Below, piece by piece: positions 36,195 through 45,682 of a stretch of DNA of 64,000 nt; the stretch's first letter is position 1; the number at the start of each line of letters is the position of its first letter. The DNA comes from Palsa-1248 sp963737835 (GTDB taxonomy: Bacteria; Gemmatimonadota; Gemmatimonadetes; Gemmatimonadales; Gemmatimonadaceae). The stretch covers positions 1,488,001 through 1,552,000 of the forward strand of contig CAVTUH010000001.1 of assembly GCA_963737835.1 (NCBI GenBank). The letters are read 5' to 3'. The position numbers and the translations under genes are program-made. The notes under the pieces are model-generated. The model was not told the origin of the DNA, searched no databases, and saw only the letters and a list, made by a program, of their open reading frames with translations.

Positions 36195-37016
36195 TCAGTC
36201 AAACACGTTGAACTTCACGATGTGCCAGATGGCCGCAATGCCGTCCCGCCAACCGATCTTCTTGCCCTCGGCGTAGGTGCGACCCGAATAGCTGATGGGT
36301 ACCTCGAAGATACGGGCGCCGGATCGGGCCAACCGGGCCGTGATCTCCGGCTCGAACCCGAACCGATCCGACGTCAGAGCCAGTCCGCGGGCAATCTCGC
36401 CGCGAACCGCTTTGTAACACGTCTCCATGTCGGTCAGGTTCAGGTTCGTGAATATGTTGCTGAACATCGTGAGCACTCCGTTCCCGATCGAGTGCCAGAA
36501 GTACAGCACGCGATGCGGCCCGCCGAGGAACCGGGAGCCAAACACCGCATCGGCTTGCCCTTCGATGATCGGCTCCAACAAAGCGGGCCAGTCCGCCGGG
36601 TCGTACTCCAGGTCCGCGTCCTGCACGATCACGACATTGCCGGTACTGGCCGCGAGTGCGGTTCGGATGGCCGCTCCCTTACCCCGGTTCGCCGGGTGAT
36701 GGATGAGGCGGTCGATCTTGCCGGCCGCGGCGAGACGATCCAGGATCTCCGCTGTCCCGTCGGTCGAGTGATCGTTGACGCAAATCACTTCCTTGGCCAC
36801 CGGCACCGAGTGGACCTGATCGAGAATCAACCCAATGGTTTGGCGCTCATTGTACACCGGGATGAGCACGGACAGTCGGAGCTCGTCGCGGGCGAGCGGA
36901 GTGCGCCCGCGAAGGCGGGGTGTGCGGGCTCCGGAATCACGGTGCGCCAGTGGCGCGCGGCCGTCTGTCGCCGGCTCGCCGGCGGTTGGTGTCGATGGTT
37001 GATACATGTCGGTCAT
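36195..37016 (-). CDS. family 2 glycosyltransferase, dolichol-phosphate-mannose-synthase-like
   Basis: A 273-residue GT-A enzyme. Motifs: LSVLIPVYNERQTIG, VICVNDHSTDGTAEIL, VVIVQDADLEYDPADWP (the metal-binding Asp motif), and AVFGSRFLGG. The C-terminal part has GFEPEITARLARSGARIFEV, as in DPM-like enzymes that load a sugar onto a polyprenyl phosphate. There is no C-terminal membrane anchor. The ATG at 37016 overlaps the stop of the upstream GT-C gene by four bases. It could supply lipid-linked sugar to the three GT-C-type enzymes around it. Confidence 0.88.
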   Translation of the reverse strand: MTDMYQPSTPTAGEPATDGRAPLAHRDSGARTPRLRGRTPLARDELRLSVLIPVYNERQTIGLILDQVHSVPVAKEVICVNDHSTDGTAEILDRLAAAGKIDRLIHHPANRGKGAAIRTALAASTGNVVIVQDADLEYDPADWPALLEPIIEGQADAVFGSRFLGGPHRVLYFWHSIGNGVLTMFSNIFTNLNLTDMETCYKAVRGEIARGLALTSDRFGFEPEITARLARSGARIFEVPISYSGRTYAEGKKIGWRDGIAAIWHIVKFNVFD

Positions 37017-38650
37017 TGTGATGTACGCACGAAAACGGCCAGGCCAGCAGTAGAGGTGTCGACCGCCGTGAGGAGCGGCGCCGGCTCGGCCGCCAAGCGA
37101 GATGCCGCGAGCGCGCACACCGGATCGGTCGCGATGATGGATCCCACGCGGTGGCGGCGCAACACGGCGGCCAACGTCGCGCGGTCCTGCGCCGTGTCGC
37201 GCGGATACACGTAATTGTCGGCGACGAACGGGCTACACGGCAGGCCTGTCCGGTGAGCATAGAGGTACAGGGACGGTTCGACCGAGCTCATCGTCGGCCC
37301 CGGGAGCGTCGGATGCGCCACCAGCCAATCGAGCGGTCGTGCCACGCGTGTCGTCAGACTCTCCCGCATCAGCCCCCACCAGCCGTGTCGGTATCCGATC
37401 ATGTTGTATCTCAAAGTGCCCGCACCGAGCAAGACAACGAGCGCCAGGGCGACCGTGCGCATGCTGCGGCCGAGCGGGACCTCCGGCCGCCATTGCGCGA
37501 CCGCCACGACACCCGCTACCAGCGCCATCATGATAAGGAGCCAGATCGCTGAGATGAACCGGTGAGGAGGAAACGGCCACAGCAACACGGCCCCAACGTA
37601 CAGTAGGCAAAAGATCACCGTTATGGTCGTCCGCCGCACCAGCCACGCCATCCCGGCAGCGAGCAGTGCCAACCATGTCACGACCGCTGCCCACCGAATG
37701 GGGTTGGGCAAGCGCGTCGCGAGGATTGCACCCAGCGTCTGTGCGGCGTCCAGCGAATTCCCCGTGACCGTGCGCATTGCAAAGCCGAGGCCGCGGCGGT
37801 GCAGGGCTGCCGTGACCCACGCCGCGTACGGCCCGTATTCACCCTGGAGCATCGGCGCGAGGTCACGCGTGTGTGACCACACCCACACCTGCCATGGGAC
37901 GAGCACCGCCGCTGCGCCCAGAGCGAGCGCCGCGGCCGCCCTCGTTCGGCCACGCCACGCACACACGGCGAGAGCGGCTGGCACGATCATGATGCCGATA
38001 CTGCGGACGAGTGCGACGGATCCGCAGAGCACGCCGACGGCCGCTGCGCGGCCGTAGAGAGGAGTGAGGAGAGAGGAGAAAGGAGATGGAAGCGCATCTT
38101 CTGCTGGACCGGCGGCGATCGCCTCTACAGCCAGGAGCGCGGCGAGCAACACGACCAGAAAGAGCGATTCGGACAACACCATCGATGCGAACGCGAGCGG
38201 GAGGATGGTAATCGTGCCCGCGAGCGCGACGACGGCGCTCCAGATGGTCGAGAGCCCCGCGCGGCGTCGTGCCAACTCGAACCCCAGGACCGCCGCCACC
38301 GCGAGCAGCACCGCATCGGCGCGCTCGAAGGTCACGATGTTGTCGGGAAAGTTGGGCGCGACTCGCCACAGCAGGGACAGCAACACGGGATAGCCGGGTG
38401 GGTAGTGCACGGCGGGCGGCGCACCTGGCAGGTGGACATAGCGGTAGCCCGCACCGGTCGCGAGTGCGCGTCCCAGAATCACGTAGATCGCATCATCCTG
38501 AAATGCACCGACCAGATAGGGGCTGACGGTCGACAGCGCGACCGCCAGTGTCACGGCACCGACGAGTGCAGCAGCCGCCCACGGCCGCGGCACGCCGAGC
38601 CGCGGTCCTGGAGCGGCCGGGGGCGACGCGCGCGTCGCCCGACGTGTCAC
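37013..38650 (-). CDS. GT-C membrane glycosyltransferase, ArnT/PMT-like
   Basis: A 545-residue protein with about eleven to twelve membrane segments. The first loop contains GAFQDDAIYVILGRALATGA, with the acidic pair used by GT-C enzymes, and HYPPGYPVLLSLLWRVAP is the usual second landmark of the ArnT/PMT (GT39/GT83) group. The start is GTG at 38650, overlapping the pilR stop by four bases, which ties this gene to the PilS/PilR transcript. The C-terminal soluble part (SVEPSLYLYAHRTGLPCSP) resembles family tails. Acceptor and donor are unknown. Confidence 0.8.
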   Translation of the reverse strand: MTRRATRASPPAAPGPRLGVPRPWAAAALVGAVTLAVALSTVSPYLVGAFQDDAIYVILGRALATGAGYRYVHLPGAPPAVHYPPGYPVLLSLLWRVAPNFPDNIVTFERADAVLLAVAAVLGFELARRRAGLSTIWSAVVALAGTITILPLAFASMVLSESLFLVVLLAALLAVEAIAAGPAEDALPSPFSSLLTPLYGRAAAVGVLCGSVALVRSIGIMIVPAALAVCAWRGRTRAAAALALGAAAVLVPWQVWVWSHTRDLAPMLQGEYGPYAAWVTAALHRRGLGFAMRTVTGNSLDAAQTLGAILATRLPNPIRWAAVVTWLALLAAGMAWLVRRTTITVIFCLLYVGAVLLWPFPPHRFISAIWLLIMMALVAGVVAVAQWRPEVPLGRSMRTVALALVVLLGAGTLRYNMIGYRHGWWGLMRESLTTRVARPLDWLVAHPTLPGPTMSSVEPSLYLYAHRTGLPCSPFVADNYVYPRDTAQDRATLAAVLRRHRVGSIIATDPVCALAASRLAAEPAPLLTAVDTSTAGLAVFVRTSQ

Positions 38651-40019
38651 GCCTCGACCCCAAACCGCGACAGCTTCCGGTACAGCGTCGATGGGTCGAT
38701 ACCCAGGACATCGGCCGCCCGGGTCTTGTTCCCGCCCTCGCTCTGGAGAACCCACAGGATGTAGGCGCGCTCGATGGCCTCGAGCGTCGGATTCGTTCGC
38801 ATGCGCTCCGAGACGAGTGGCTCGGCGCGTCGCTCCGTGATCCGTTCCGGTAGTACGTTGACATCGATGATCGGGCCGGCCGTGAGGATCACGGCGCGCT
38901 CGAGGGCGTTCTCGAGCTCTCGCACGTTGCCTGGCCAGCTGAAGCCTTGTAATACGTCGAGCGCCGCGGTGCTGACCTGCTTCGCCGGCTCGCCCCGAGC
39001 CTCCGACGCCCGGTGCAGGAACAAATCGACGAGCAGCGGAATGTCGTCGCGCCGCTCGCGCAGCGGCGGCAGGTGGAGCGCGATGACGTTGAGTCGATAG
39101 AACAGGTCGCTACGGAACGCGCCCCGCTTGATCGCTTCCTCGAGATCACGATTCGTCGCTGCGACGAGGCGGGTGTCGATCGGGATGGCTTCCGTCGCCC
39201 CGACCGGAATGACCTCACGGTGTTGGAGGACGCGCAGCAGCTTCACCTGGGTCGCCGGTGTGGTCTCGCCGATTTCGTCCAGGAAGAACGTGCCGCCCGC
39301 CGCCGCGGTGAACAACCCGCTCTTGTCCTTGACCGCTCCGGTGAACGAGCCTTTCACGTGACCGAAGAGCTCGGACTCCAGCAGGCTCTCCGGGAGCGCA
39401 CCGCAGTTGATGGAGAGAAACGGGCCATCCGTGCGCAACGACAATTGGTGGATGTACCTCGCGATGACCTCTTTCCCGGTGCCCGACTCGCCCTGGATCA
39501 GGATGGTGGATTCGGTCGGCGCCACCGTCTCCGCGAGCTGGACAATGTCGAGCCACGCCTTGCTGCTCCCGACAGGCCGATTGGACGATGTCCGTTCCCG
39601 CCGAGTGATCTCCTGTCGCAGGGACCGGTTCTCGACGCGCAGTTTCCGATGCTCGGCTGCACGTCGGAGAATGGCGAGCATCTCATCGTTGCGGAACAGC
39701 TTTGGATGTAGTAGAACGCCCCTTCGTTGACCGCCTGCATCGCCGACTGCAGCGTCGCTTGCGCCGTCATGAGGATGACCGGCACGTCGGGATCTTGCGC
39801 TCGCGCGGCGCTCAGGACCTGCACGCCGCTCACCAATGGCATCCGGACATCGCTCAGGATGATGTCCGGCCGAAGCTCCTCGATCTGCTCGAGCCCCTGC
39901 TTGCCGCCGTTGGCGATCGCGGGATTGAAGCCCTCGTTCTTGAGGAGGATCCGGAGCGACTCGAGAATGCCCAGCTCGTCGTCGATGACCAGCACCGTCG
40001 GTTGGCCGTTCGCGCTCAT
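38647..40019 (-). CDS. pilR: PilR-like sigma-54 response regulator, one frameshift
   Basis: NtrC-family activator. Receiver domain: VLVIDDELGILESLRILL, PDIILSDVRMPLVSG (phosphorylated Asp in LSDVRMP), VILMTAQAT. AAA+ domain: GESGTGKEVIARYIH (Walker A), ELFGHVKGSFTGAVKDKSG (the GAFTGA loop reads GSFTGA), GGTFFLDEIGE (Walker B), and WPGNVRELENALERAVIL. The C-terminus is a Fis-type helix-turn-helix (NKTRAADVLGIDPSTLYRKL). The frame breaks at about 39701-39703, where restoring one base to a TTT run (plus strand) rejoins FYYIQ to LFRNDEMLAILRR. The ATG overlaps the pilS stop (ATGA). Confidence 0.9.
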
Positions 40020-41982
40020 GCGGCGGCCTCCGCGCTGCCCGCCGTCGCGGTCGTGTCGTCCGACCGGCGGAGCGGGATCAGGACGGTGATGCGCGTCCCC
40101 GTGAAGTCGCCACCGGAGTCGACGAGCACCACGCCGCGATGCGCTTCAATGGCGCGATAGACGATCGACAACCCGAGCCCGGTCCCGCCCGGCTTCGTGG
40201 TGGCGAAAGGCTCGAACAGCCGATCACGGATCTCCAGGGCAATGCCCGGCCCGTCATCGGACACCCGAAGAGCGATCGCGCCCGCCTCGAAGGCAGCGTC
40301 GTTGACGCCAGGCGGCACCTGATCTGCCGTCAGAGTCTGCACTTCAATGCACACTTCTCCGCCCTGCGGCGCGGCCTGCACCGCATTGAGCGCGAGATTG
40401 AAGACTGCTCTGTGAAGAAGGTCCTCATCGCCGTCGATGACGACTGGGACCTCCGGTGTGACACAGTTCACCCGCAGGCCCTGTTTCACATCGGGATGCG
40501 CCGCGACAAGGCTCGCGGCACCGCGGGCCAGCGCCGACACGTCCACCGGTGACGTCCGCGTGACCCGGACCCGCGCGAAGTCGAGGAACTCGCTGAGCAG
40601 CCGCGACAGCCGGTCCGTCTCGCGGACAATCAGCGTTCCGAGCGTGCGCGTGTCGTCGTCGCCCGTCGAATGCCGCGGCCTGCTCCATCAGATCGCGCGA
40701 CGCGACCGGCGCACTCACGCGACGCCCGCGCGACAGCGACGACCGGTGTTTCCCGACGCCCATCCCGCGTGCGCGGTTCAGCCCCGCTGACCGGCCGCGG
40801 GCCGGCGCGTCGGCCGTGCCGCGCCCGCGCCCCGCGAGTGGACCGGTCGTCGGCTCGATCATGTGCGTGAGTTGCTCCACGGCGCTGCGAATCGACGCGA
40901 GGGGATTCTTGATCTCGTGCGCGAGCGAGGCGCTGAGCTCCGCGATCGCCTCCAGGCGGCCCGCCCGGAGATGCAGACTCTCGAGGCGCTTCTGTCCTGC
41001 AATGTCCTGGAAGATGGCGGTAGCCGTGCGACCGTGGCCCCCGGTGTCACCGTCAGCGAACGTGGTCGTGACGCCAATGGGGAACGCGTGATCGCCGAAC
41101 TGCACGACGTCCTCTGCTCGTGTCGTGCGGAGTCGGTCCGTGACGGCCCGCTGGAGCGCACGTGCGACGACAGGTGCGACATCGAACACCCGATTCAGGA
41201 TCAGTGTCCCGATGAGATCGGACAAGGGGATGCCGAGCAGGGCGCTGGCGGCCGGATTGGCGTACAGGAGCACCCCGTTTTCGTCGATCGTGATGATGCC
41301 GCTCCGAATGTTCCGGAGAATGTCTTCGGCCTGGAGTCGAACGAATACCAGCTCGGCGGCGGTCCCTTCCTCGGCTTCCTGCAGTCGCGCGCTGATGTAG
41401 CCACACGCGAGCGCAACCATCGCGAACACCAGCAGTTGCAACCAAACGCCGAGATCGGGAGCGGTGTCGCTCAACCACAAGACCTCGGCGAAGTAACACA
41501 CGATGCCCAGGAGCGCGATTAATAGCCCGCCCCCCATCGGAAGCAGGAGTGCGGCCGTCGCAATGACGAGGATGTAGAACAACGTGAACTGCGACGCACC
41601 ACCGCCGGTGACGTGCACGACCGCGGTGACGAGGAGGAGATCGTAGACGGTCTGACCGTAGAGGAAGGTCCGACGGGGTGGCGCACCGTACACCTCGGTG
41701 TATGCTGCCGAGAATGACGGTCACGACCATTGTCACCGCGAAGATGAGCGACGCAATGCGGGTGTCGGTCGAGGGCGCGCTGGCCCACACCAGTTGCGCG
41801 GCGAGGAAGATGGCCGTCGCTACTGAGAAGCGCCCGACGTAGACCCAGCGAATGATCCGGCGCGGATCCAGCATCGCCTGCTGCAGTCGGCGACCCGGAG
41901 GCAGCACCGCGGCCCCCGCTAGCGGACGGGGCGGTACGGAGTCGAACCGGTCAGGGAGCGAGAGGGGCGCGCCGTCAGCCAT
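40016..41982 (-). CDS. pilS: PilS-like sensor histidine kinase, with frameshifts
   Basis: Membrane sensor kinase paired with PilR. The N-terminus has about six helices (IIRWVYVGRFSVATAIFLAA, LLLVTAVVHVTGGGASQFTL). A PAS domain follows (IRSGIITIDENGVLLYANPA), then the phospho-His box SASLAHEIKNPLASIRSAVEQL (split here at EQL), and a HATPase domain (NLALNAVQAAP, VSDDGPGIALEIRDRLFEPF, GTGLGLSIVYRAIEAH). One shift lies near 41695 (SIHRGV becomes EVYGAPPRRTF). Another, near 40660, rejoins TLIVRETDRLSRLLSEFLDF. Between them, after the H-box, is an Arg-rich stretch of about 60 codons of unclear status. The start at 41982 is 56 bases from the divergent corC-like gene. Confidence 0.87.
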
Positions 41983-42037
41983 TATGGTGTATCTTTGAGA
42001 CGAGTTGCGCGCGAATCGGTTTCCGCGCGCTACCACT

Positions 42038-43003
42038 ATGCGCAAGCGCCAACTGCAGTCGCTTCAGTCAATTGCGCGCCGGACAACGACGCGATTTGTT
42101 ACCCTGATCGTGGTCGCTTTCACCACCGTGCGTCGCGCGGTCGGCCACGCGGTCCGCCGACTGTTACACCCGGTCGGGACCGTCCTGGCGGCCCGATGGG
42201 TCCGGTCGCTCACGCTGGACGAGTTACGGGTTCTGGTGCTGCAGGCTCGCGCCGGAGGCTCGCTCGACGCCCGCGAGGCCTCCATGCTGAGCGGCGTGTT
42301 CGAGTTCCACGACAAACGCGCCCACGACGTCATGCGTCCGCGGACCGAGATCGTGGCCCTGCCAATCGATGCGACTGAGGCCGAGGTGCGCGCCGCGCTC
42401 TGCAGCGAACGGTATTCCCGATACCCGGTCTATCGTGAGGGACTCGACGACGTCGTGGGAATTTTCCTCGCCAAGGACCTGCTGCTCCATCAGCCCGGGA
42501 CGCCCTTCTCGATCCAACGGTACACTCGCGAGCCGCTCTACGTGCCGGCCACTCGCCGTGCCGAGCTCGTGCTCGACGACCTCCGTCGCACGCGAGCGCA
42601 GATGGCTATCGTGCTCGATGAGTACGGCGGGACCGCCGGCATCGTCACGATGGAGGATCTGGTCGAACAAGTGATCGGAGACATCGCGGATGAGTATGAC
42701 CCGGCGACCCGCACATCGCTCGAATCCGACGGCGTGCTGGAGCTCGCGGGCACATTGTCAGTCATCGACGTGCGGTCCGACCACGATCTCTCCATCCCCG
42801 AGGGCGATTGGACGACGATCGGCGGATATGCGTTCGCGAAGCTCGGTCGCGCCCCTCGCGTGGGTGATCGCGTGGGGTTCCCGTCGGGCGAGCTCGAGGT
42901 GATCGCCGTCGACGGCCGCCGGGTCGCGGCGCTCCGCGTGCATCGCGCGCGGTCACGGACCGGGCTCACGCCGCATCAGCCCGCGGCGACCGTGTCAGCC
43001 TAG
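42038..43003 (+). CDS. CBS-pair / CorC-HlyC domain protein
   Basis: A 321-residue protein. Residues about 95-215 hold two CBS motifs (VMRPRTEIVALPIDATEAEV, and QMAIVLDEYGGTAGIVTMED, a highly typical CorC segment). The C-terminal transporter-associated domain is DGVLELAGTLSVIDVRSDHD and following. The N-terminal DUF21 membrane domain of full-length relatives is missing; only one weak hydrophobic stretch (FVTLIVVAFTTV) precedes the CBS pair. It resembles CorC, linked to magnesium/cobalt efflux. The ATG at 42038 is preferred to an upstream TTG. arfB follows without a gap. Confidence 0.88.
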   Translation: MRKRQLQSLQSIARRTTTRFVTLIVVAFTTVRRAVGHAVRRLLHPVGTVLAARWVRSLTLDELRVLVLQARAGGSLDAREASMLSGVFEFHDKRAHDVMRPRTEIVALPIDATEAEVRAALCSERYSRYPVYREGLDDVVGIFLAKDLLLHQPGTPFSIQRYTREPLYVPATRRAELVLDDLRRTRAQMAIVLDEYGGTAGIVTMEDLVEQVIGDIADEYDPATRTSLESDGVLELAGTLSVIDVRSDHDLSIPEGDWTTIGGYAFAKLGRAPRVGDRVGFPSGELEVIAVDGRRVAALRVHRARSRTGLTPHQPAATVSA

Positions 43004-43429
43004 ATGCACGACGTGCCCGTCAACGCCTCATTGACGATTCCCGGCCGCGAACTCATCGTGCGCGCCACGCGCTCTGGAGGCCCCGGAGGTCAACATGTCA
43101 ATACGTCAGCGACGCGCGTCGAGATCGTCTGGAACGTCGCGCGTACGACGGCGCTCGACCCGGAACGGCGCGATCGCGTGATGGCTCGGTTGAGCAGCCG
43201 CGTCGATGGCGACGGGAATCTGCGCGTGGTCGCGGCCGACTCGCGGAGCCAACGTCACAACCGCGACGCGGCGGCCGCCCGACTCGCATCGGTCGTGGCG
43301 CGCGCACTGGTCGTGCGCGCGCGCCGTCGACCGACGCGTCCCACTGCGGCGTCGAACCGTCAGCGCATCGAGGCGAAGCGGAGGTTGTCGGCGAAGAAGC
43401 GAATGCGACGCGCTGCGCCCGAGGAGTGA
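43004..43429 (+). CDS. arfB: ArfB-like peptidyl-tRNA hydrolase (ribosome rescue)
   Basis: A 141-residue class I release-factor-like protein. The catalytic GGQ is in RSGGPGGQHVNTSATRVEI. The C-terminal tail is basic (NRQRIEAKRRLSAKKRMRRA), as needed to enter the empty mRNA channel of stalled ribosomes. There is no codon-recognition domain, so it is the ArfB type and not RF1 or RF2. The ATG directly follows the stop of the corC-like gene. Confidence 0.9.
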   Translation: MHDVPVNASLTIPGRELIVRATRSGGPGGQHVNTSATRVEIVWNVARTTALDPERRDRVMARLSSRVDGDGNLRVVAADSRSQRHNRDAAAARLASVVARALVVRARRRPTRPTAASNRQRIEAKRRLSAKKRMRRAAPEE

Positions 43430-43439
43430 GTCCCGCCGT

Positions 43440-44702
43440 TCAGCAGCTCACCCGCGATCCGATCACGCGCCGATAATCGGCCATCAAATCATCAAATATT
43501 CGATCCCACGAGCGTGAAGCGGCGTATGTGACGCCGGCAGCGCCGATCGCAGCGCGCCGTGCGGGATCGACGGCGAGCGTCTCGATGGCAGCGGCGAGCG
43601 CCTCCGCATCTCCGCGAGGAACCGTCATGCCTCCGCCGTGCGCGAGGATCTCGCGCGTGGGGCCGGCGTCTGCGCCAATGACGGGCACACCCGACGCCAT
43701 GGCTTCGAGGAGCACGTTGCCAAAGGTATCGGTGGCGGACGGAAACACGAAGACGTCAGCCGACGCGTAGAACTCGCTGAGCGCCCGTCCCTCGAGACGC
43801 CCCACGAAGTGCGTGGTTGGTGGCGGTGGCGCCACACGCCGACAATGTGCGGCGTAGGGGCCATCACCAGCCAGCGCAAACACGACGCGCCGTCCTCCAC
43901 GCGCCGCCGGGCCGAATGGCCCTGCCGACACCCGGTGCATCGCGGCGACCGCAGTATCCAGGCCCTTCTCGGCCGCAAGCCGCCCGACATACGCGACGAC
44001 GACGGTGTCGTCGTCCGCACCGAGACGAGCCCGCCACGTCGAAGCCCGAAAAGCGGGATTGAAGCGATGCGGTTCCACTCCCCGGCCCCAGAGCGCCAAG
44101 CGCTCGAAGCCAAGCGACCGCAACTCCTCGAGCACGGCGCGAGTCGGCACGTAGGTTCGCTCGCCCCCATTGTGGAACCATCGAATGAAGGCCCAGCCGG
44201 GTTTGCTGAGTGCACCGAGATGGTAGAACCTCGCATACTCGTTGAAGCTCGTGTGGTACGAGGTCACGAGCGGCACACCAAGGGCGCGCGCACAACTCCG
44301 GCCGGCGAGGCCCATGCCGAACGGCGTGGCGGCGTGGATCAGCGTCGGCTGCCAGCGACCCAGATCTCGGTACGCTTTACCGAGAATCGGCGCTGTGATC
44401 CTCAGTTGCGGATACGCCCAGAACGGGATGCTCGGGCGACGCCAGAGCGCATCGTCGCGTTCACCAGGCCGCACGCCCGGGTCAGTCGTGGTGTAGACCC
44501 GTGCGGTGCCACCGCGCGCGCTGACCGCACGTACCAGTCGCTCGAGGGTGCGAGAGACACCGTTCAGTTGCGGCGGATAGGTATCTGTGAAGAGGGCGAC
44601 TCGCAGTGGATGGGCGGGAGTCGGCCGGATGCCATCGCCATCGCCAATCCCTTCGGGGATGGCGTCGCGCGTGATCAGCGATGCCGCGCCTCTGGCTGTC
44701 AC
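43440..44702 (-). CDS. family 4 glycosyltransferase (MgtA/PimB-like)
   Basis: A 420-residue GT-B enzyme. N-terminal Rossmann part: LRVALFTDTYPPQLNGVSRT, HAATPFGMGLAGRSCARALG, YHTSFNEYARFYHLG. C-terminal donor domain: VAYVGRLAAEKGLDTAVAAM, FALAGDGPY, FVFPSATDTFGNVLLEAMAS (the E-x7-E type motif). It resembles enzymes that mannosylate or glucosylate diacylglycerol or phosphatidyl-inositol. It is last of a four-gene minus-strand cluster with another GT4, a deacetylase-like and a flippase-like gene. The first about 28 residues may not be translated. Confidence 0.87.
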   Translation of the reverse strand: MTARGAASLITRDAIPEGIGDGDGIRPTPAHPLRVALFTDTYPPQLNGVSRTLERLVRAVSARGGTARVYTTTDPGVRPGERDDALWRRPSIPFWAYPQLRITAPILGKAYRDLGRWQPTLIHAATPFGMGLAGRSCARALGVPLVTSYHTSFNEYARFYHLGALSKPGWAFIRWFHNGGERTYVPTRAVLEELRSLGFERLALWGRGVEPHRFNPAFRASTWRARLGADDDTVVVAYVGRLAAEKGLDTAVAAMHRVSAGPFGPAARGGRRVVFALAGDGPYAAHCRRVAPPPPTTHFVGRLEGRALSEFYASADVFVFPSATDTFGNVLLEAMASGVPVIGADAGPTREILAHGGGMTVPRGDAEALAAAIETLAVDPARRAAIGAAGVTYAASRSWDRIFDDLMADYRRVIGSRVSC

Positions 44703-44776
44703 GAGACTATGGGCTCCCGAGCATCCTGCCAGATGCCAAACAGCGCAACCCGAATGGGCCGCTCGTCACCGAGACC

Positions 44777-45682
44777 TCAGCGTCGTGGGTCATGCTGCAA
44801 TGTGTCCCGCTCCGTTCGGCGTCGTAAGAGCCAGCGCCGCACCGCATCGCCATAGTAGGGCACGCCGAATACCAGGCCTAGGATGATGCCGGTCACTGTC
44901 GTGTAAAACCGCCACACGATGAGAAGTTCCGTGGTATCGGGACCGACATAGCCCGACGCACCGTTCAGGAAACCGACGTCGACCGCGCCAGCGCCGGCCG
45001 GCGTGGGTACGAAGAATTGCCCATACAGCAGAGCAAACGACCCGAACCACACGGCTCCCAAGTGTGGGACGGATGGCAACGCCAACACGAGCACCGGGAG
45101 CATCGCCAGCCGGGCGACCACGTGAAGGATCGTGAGCGGGAGCGACACGGCGATGGTCCACGGCTTGATCCGCCGGGCGTTGCGGAGTGTCGTCCGGAAT
45201 GTCCCGCCGACACTCCTGAAAAACTCCGGCGCCATGCGGTGCATGAGCGCCAAGAGCGCGAGACCGCCCACGACGGTCGCCACGATCCACGGCAGCGCGT
45301 GGTGCATGGCCGGCACGAGACGGGCGCGCGTGATCGCCCACCAAACTCCCAGGTAGGCCGAGCTGACGTACGCAGCGATCGCGAGGACGGTCGTGTACTC
45401 CATCATCCCTTCGACGCCCATCAGGGCGAGCGTGTCCGGGACGGACAGCCCGCAGTACAGGATGCCCGCAAACCGAACGGGCTCGCCGCCGGCGCGGAGT
45501 GGCGTCAGTGAGGCCGAGGCGTCGCTCGTCACGTTGAAGGCGAACACACGAGCGAACGCCGTGCGATACCCAAGACCGCGGGCAAGCGCCTGCACACGCC
45601 AGGTCTTGGACAGCTGGTCGACTGCAACCAATCCGGCGCAGATGGCCTGCGCTGCCACCATGCTCAGACGGATATCACGCAC
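44777..45682 (-). CDS. LPG-synthase/flippase-like integral membrane protein (UPF0104/YbhN type)
   Basis: A polytopic protein with about eight membrane segments. Family landmarks are AFNVTSDASASLTPLRAGGEP near the N-terminus, WTIAVSLPLTILHVVARLAM, and FVPTPAGAGAVDVGFLNG followed by WRFYTTVTGIILGLVFGV near the end. Such proteins include the membrane half of lysyl-phosphatidylglycerol synthase and are thought to flip or process lipids. GTG at 45682 overlaps the stop of the deacetylase-like gene; ATG at 45661 is an alternative and a longer frame from 45727 exists. Confidence 0.82.
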   Translation of the reverse strand: MRDIRLSMVAAQAICAGLVAVDQLSKTWRVQALARGLGYRTAFARVFAFNVTSDASASLTPLRAGGEPVRFAGILYCGLSVPDTLALMGVEGMMEYTTVLAIAAYVSSAYLGVWWAITRARLVPAMHHALPWIVATVVGGLALLALMHRMAPEFFRSVGGTFRTTLRNARRIKPWTIAVSLPLTILHVVARLAMLPVLVLALPSVPHLGAVWFGSFALLYGQFFVPTPAGAGAVDVGFLNGASGYVGPDTTELLIVWRFYTTVTGIILGLVFGVPYYGDAVRRWLLRRRTERDTLQHDPRR

